From UBA10347 sp905182135 (GTDB lineage Bacteria; Actinomycetota; Acidimicrobiia; Acidimicrobiales; UBA10347), in the NCBI GenBank assembly GCA_963925805.1, contig CAWUSE010000031.1, positions 28,364 to 92,363 of the forward strand: a DNA stretch of 64,000 nt, given 5' to 3'. Position 1 is the stretch's first letter. The number at the start of each line of letters is the position of its first letter. The notes beneath the pieces were generated by a model. That model was not told the DNA's origin. It searched no databases and saw nothing but the letters and a program-made list of their open reading frames with translations. Of the stretch, positions 61,380-64,000 are shown piece after piece. The position numbers and the translations under genes were made by a program.

Positions 61380-61793
61380 CTAATGACCCATCGTGGCACC
61401 GAGAACGAATGCCCCAATCGACGCTGCGAAACCGAGGGCTCCGGTTACGCCTCGGATGGCTGGCTTATTGGTGGATTGGTGCATGGCAGCCGCCACGCCA
61501 GTCACCACAACGAGGATCATCTTGCTGCCGAACACAGCGTTGTAGCCACTGGTTACGTCGGCAAGGTCCACTTCGAGAAGATTCCAAATGCCGGTAACTA
61601 TGGTCAACCCGAACGCTGGCCATGCCACGCGGCCAAACCCAGCCGCCACCAGCTTCGGAGCGTCGCCTCCGAGTTTGCGAAGGACCGGGAGTAGCCCAAG
61701 CATGAGGATCTGGCCGCCGAGCCAAACGCTCACGCCAAGCAGGTGCAAGATAGTTCTGATTTGATCTGGGCCGAAGTCGATACCTGTCACCAT
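61380..61793 (-). CDS. CopD-like four-helix membrane protein upstream of rdhA homologue
   Basis: A membrane protein of about 137 residues with four hydrophobic helices: ILHLLGVSVWLGGQILMLGL, VAWPAFGLTIVTGIWNLLEV, MILVVVTGVAAAMHQ and GALGFAASIGAFVLGATMG. LHLLGVSVWLGGQ resembles the first helix of CopD/PcoD proteins, and conserved His (about 26, and in AAMHQ) may bind heme or copper. Its stop precedes the RdhA-like start by 9 bp, so they should be one transcript. Classical RdhB anchors have three helices and about 90-100 residues, so it is not a standard RdhB. ATG 61793 is preferred, GTG 61829 possible. Confidence 0.7.
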   Translation of the reverse strand: MVTGIDFGPDQIRTILHLLGVSVWLGGQILMLGLLPVLRKLGGDAPKLVAAGFGRVAWPAFGLTIVTGIWNLLEVDLADVTSGYNAVFGSKMILVVVTGVAAAMHQSTNKPAIRGVTGALGFAASIGAFVLGATMGH

Positions 61794-61838
61794 TCCAGTC
61801 AACCACGCTGGAGAAGTGAACCCTGCCACCCGGTGGAT

Positions 61839-62620
61839 TTAGGCAAACACGACGGTCCCGTCGATGACGAGGAAAGCTTCTGTGCGACGTGAGGCTTAAC
61901 AGCTGCTGATCGGACATAGCGCTCGATGTCACGGCCAACAATGACCATGGGTTCCGACGTATCCAAATGACTTACTGGACCAACATCTTGAGTGATGATC
62001 ATCCGTTCGTCGAGATCGGCAGTCACGCAGTGCGCCCGTCGCTCCGATCAGCTTTAGTACTCTGGCCCATGCGTGGAGATACGGCTTGGACCCCTTGAAG
62101 CCGGGCAGGAGTGAGTGGTGGATATTGATAATACGACCGCTTGGTGCCTGACAGAAGTCGTTTCCCAGGATTTGCATGTACGGACCGTTACCACGAGTTC
62201 TACGTGGTGGTCGTCGACGACCACGTAGCAAAGTTTTTCGGCCTGGGGTTTTGTTTCTGCTGTCACCCGGATGCGGCGACAAGAAGTACCCGCTCGTTCC
62301 GGGACATGGGCTCGGTCCGGATGGTTGCCTACAACACCAACTCACCACCTGCAACTCAGCAGATGCGACGCACCAGCTGCAACTGACCAGAGCGGTGCCG
62401 GGACAACAGACTAAGTAGGCGATGGTCGTCTTTGGACTCCAGGGTCAGTACGTTGGGCCATCGTCGAGTCAGTTAAATGCGTATTCTCAACGATATTTCC
62501 TCCGAGTCCACGCACGCTGGTCGAAGTTTTTGCCACGATCCCAGGGACGCACGCGCATCAGCACGCCAGAAGTTGTGTCATCGTTTGACTGGTTCTATTG
62601 GTGTCGCACACTGGCGATTG
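61839..62620 (-). pseudogene. purU: Formyltetrahydrofolate deformylase, decayed
   Basis: Fragments of PurU appear in all three minus frames in the right order. Upstream end (about 62544-62610): SNDDTTSGVLMRVR and stop codons; then HRLLSLLSRHRSG, VGNHPD, VTAETKPQAEKL with VDDHHVELVV, PSGRIINIHHSLLPGFKGSK-PYLHAWARVLKLIGATG (the catalytic NIHHSFLPSFKGAxPY block), MTADLDERMIITQDVGPV, GRDIERYVRSAAVKPHV and finally VIDGTVVFA before TAA at 61839. At least three frameshifts and several stops lie between. The nearly full length of purU (about 280 codons) is covered, so decay is recent. PurU normally supplies formate from 10-formyl-THF for purine synthesis. Confidence 0.85.
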
Positions 62621-62971
62621 CATGACATGGGGTTATGCCGCCTAACTCAAGGGCAAGCGTTTCCCGTCGGTGTAGTTACGCATGGGCAAAGTTGCTCATG
62701 CAGCAGTGGTGTCACTTGCTCCTTGCAACCCCGACAGAGCCACGAAAGACTGGGCGCGCGCAACGTCTCCGCGAAACCCGGGAATGAACGAGTTAAGGCG
62801 TCACTCGGGTAAGCCCATCAACTGTTGGAGCCCGAGGGCCCGTTCTTGAACCGGGCGTGGCCATCCCACCAAATCAGAGTGGCCCTCCCCATCACGACGT
62901 GGTTCTCTTAGTGGAAATCGCCGTTGGCCTACTTGGAGCGCAAGCTGCGATGACAGCTACCGTGATGGCTG
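62621..62971. other. About 350-bp gap, nothing recognised
   Basis: Divergent region between the decayed purU start and the LLM gene. It may contain more of the purU N-terminal ACT domain in broken form, but I could not identify it. No other coding or RNA signal was seen. Confidence 0.4.
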
Positions 62972-63865
62972 ATGAAGATTCGAATTGGCTACGGCTTGGG
63001 TACTGGCAGCACGACGACGGATCCTGGACGCTTCGGGGCACTGGTCGACAACCTGGAACGGCTCAGGTTCGATTCCTTGTGGTTGTCCGAGCGTGTAAAC
63101 GGCCCTGCACTTGACCCGGTTGTGGGTATGACGTTCGCCATTGCCCGAACAGAACGTCTCAAGGTCGGAGCGAGCGTCATGGTCTTACCCGGGCGCAACC
63201 CCGTGCTACTAGCCAAGACCATGGCCAGCCTTGATCGGCTCTCTAATGGCAGAGTGCTACCAGCGTTTGGTCTCGGTATCGCTAATGGCGCCGAGCATCA
63301 GGCGTTTGGCGTGGAACGTAACGAACGCGCCGCCTGGTTCAACGAGGCTATGCCACTTTTGCACCGACTTTGGAGTGAAGACTCGGTCACCCATCACGGA
63401 GAACGGTTCCATCTTGACAACGCTCAGGTGAACCCGAAACCGGTTCAGCAACCGTTCGAGGTCTGGATGGGTGGCGCTGCTCCGCTTGAGCTGCGACGAG
63501 TCGGTCGATTTAGTGACGGATGGCTACCAAGCTTCAGTACCCCCGCTGACGTCAAAGAAGGCATCGAGATCGTAAATGGCCACGCGACCGACGCCGGACG
63601 AGCGATCGATCCCGAACACTTCGGGGTTCTGGTCGGCTACACCAACGGTGAGATCCCCGACCGCCTCGTTGAATTCGTAAAGAAACGTAACCCCGACCGC
63701 GACGTGCGCGACGTGATTGCGACACGTGAGAATCTGTGTGAGCGACTTGAGGCTTACACGGAGGTCGGCGCCTCAAAGTTTGTCATCGTGCCGCTCGAAG
63801 AGCCGACGGACTGGCAGGCCGAACTCGAAGACATCGCCGAGAGAACACTTCACCTCGAGAATTAA
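62972..63865 (+). CDS. LLM-class F420-dependent oxidoreductase
   Basis: A 297-residue luciferase-like protein of the F420 group. MKIRIGYGLGTGSTTTDPG opens the barrel, FDSLWLSERVNGPALDPVVG gives the second strand, LKVGASVMVLPGRNPVLLAK and LSNGRVLPAFGLGIANGAEH are cofactor-pocket blocks. VNPKPVQQPFEVWMGGAAPL follows. Its layout is that of TIGR03854/MSMEG-type F420 proteins. It is the last complete gene in the window and stands alone, divergent from the purU relic. The ATG at 62972 is preceded by no strong Shine-Dalgarno. Confidence 0.85.
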   Translation: MKIRIGYGLGTGSTTTDPGRFGALVDNLERLRFDSLWLSERVNGPALDPVVGMTFAIARTERLKVGASVMVLPGRNPVLLAKTMASLDRLSNGRVLPAFGLGIANGAEHQAFGVERNERAAWFNEAMPLLHRLWSEDSVTHHGERFHLDNAQVNPKPVQQPFEVWMGGAAPLELRRVGRFSDGWLPSFSTPADVKEGIEIVNGHATDAGRAIDPEHFGVLVGYTNGEIPDRLVEFVKKRNPDRDVRDVIATRENLCERLEAYTEVGASKFVIVPLEEPTDWQAELEDIAERTLHLEN

Positions 63866-64000
63866 CGGCACGACGTTGCCACCGCCTGGTTAGCCAAGTA
63901 GATGGACTTTGGCGGTATCGGCGTGGCCTTGGGTCTATCTCGACAGCCTCGCTCCGGTCATCTGGCCCGGCACCTAGAGCTTGGACAGGATCTCGGTGGC

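Noticed and set aside
61380..61793. CopD-like gene as the RdhB membrane anchor
   Set aside because: It has four helices and CopD-like features, while RdhB has three helices and a different motif; the anchor role remains only a speculation.
63901..64000. Partial LLM start (MDFGGIGVALG...) on plus strand at the right edge
   Set aside because: The opening looks like an LLM N-terminus but later residues do not, and only 33 codons are visible; a minus-strand gene end is equally possible.
1..64000. CRISPR array, prophage, insertion sequence or rRNA operon
   Set aside because: No regularly spaced repeats, transposase or integrase motifs, or rRNA-like sequence were seen in reading both strands.

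Overview
The window reads as chromosome from an actinobacterium that makes coenzyme F420, most likely a marine or freshwater Acidimicrobiia-type lineage. The evidence is a fused CofG-CofH FbiC, five luciferase-like flavin/F420 monooxygenases, an F420-type PPOX flavoprotein, a DUF4193-like zinc-ribbon protein and several small zinc-binding proteins of actinobacterial type. I saw no rRNA, tRNA, insertion sequence, phage gene or CRISPR array. The taxonomic placement is inference from gene content only.

Layout. 1-13.8 kb: an amine-type FAD oxidase cut by the left edge, a decayed homocysteine methyltransferase, an F420 oxidoreductase, trhO, a DUF1853 gene, an HxlR regulator translationally coupled to fbiC, a second FAD oxidase, a C45 acyltransferase with DUF2237, an enoyl-CoA hydratase, and a DUF1266-like gene interrupted by an amber codon. 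13.8-24 kb: gamma-glutamyltransferase, an AhpD-like gene whose CxxC motif reads CxxU across an in-frame UGA with a SECIS-like hairpin, surE, an alpha/beta hydrolase, enoyl-CoA hydratase, glyoxalase, F420 PPOX, phytanoyl-CoA dioxygenase, a CYP153-like P450 and an iodotyrosine-deiodinase homologue. 24-28 kb: a three-gene sensorless two-component cluster, then a convergent pair (acidic zinc-ribbon protein and retropepsin-like protease) that share a palindromic promoter element. 28-49 kb: isolated catabolic genes (SDRs, aminotransferase, TauD-like dioxygenase, DUF1015, dimethylformamidase-like, two F420 oxidoreductases, D-aminoacylase, MFS exporter, molybdopterin oxidoreductase, FAD oxidase, amidohydrolase). 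50-64 kb: MFS transporter, an amidohydrolase coupled to a CobW/G3E GTPase, quinone oxidoreductase, sterol-desaturase-like membrane protein, adenosine deaminase, DHFR-like protein, a reductive-dehalogenase homologue between a CopD-like membrane protein and a MOSC protein, a purU pseudogene and a fifth F420 oxidoreductase.

Most genes stand alone or in pairs, which suggests a versatile heterotroph that oxidises fatty acids, amines, terpenoid or alkane-like and halogenated compounds with F420, flavin, heme and 2-oxoglutarate enzymes. Three genes are visibly broken or interrupted, so gene decay is under way. The most interesting signals are the candidate selenoprotein at 15.6-16.1 kb, the reductive-dehalogenase operon at 59.7-61.8 kb, and the shared palindrome around 26.2-27.5 kb.
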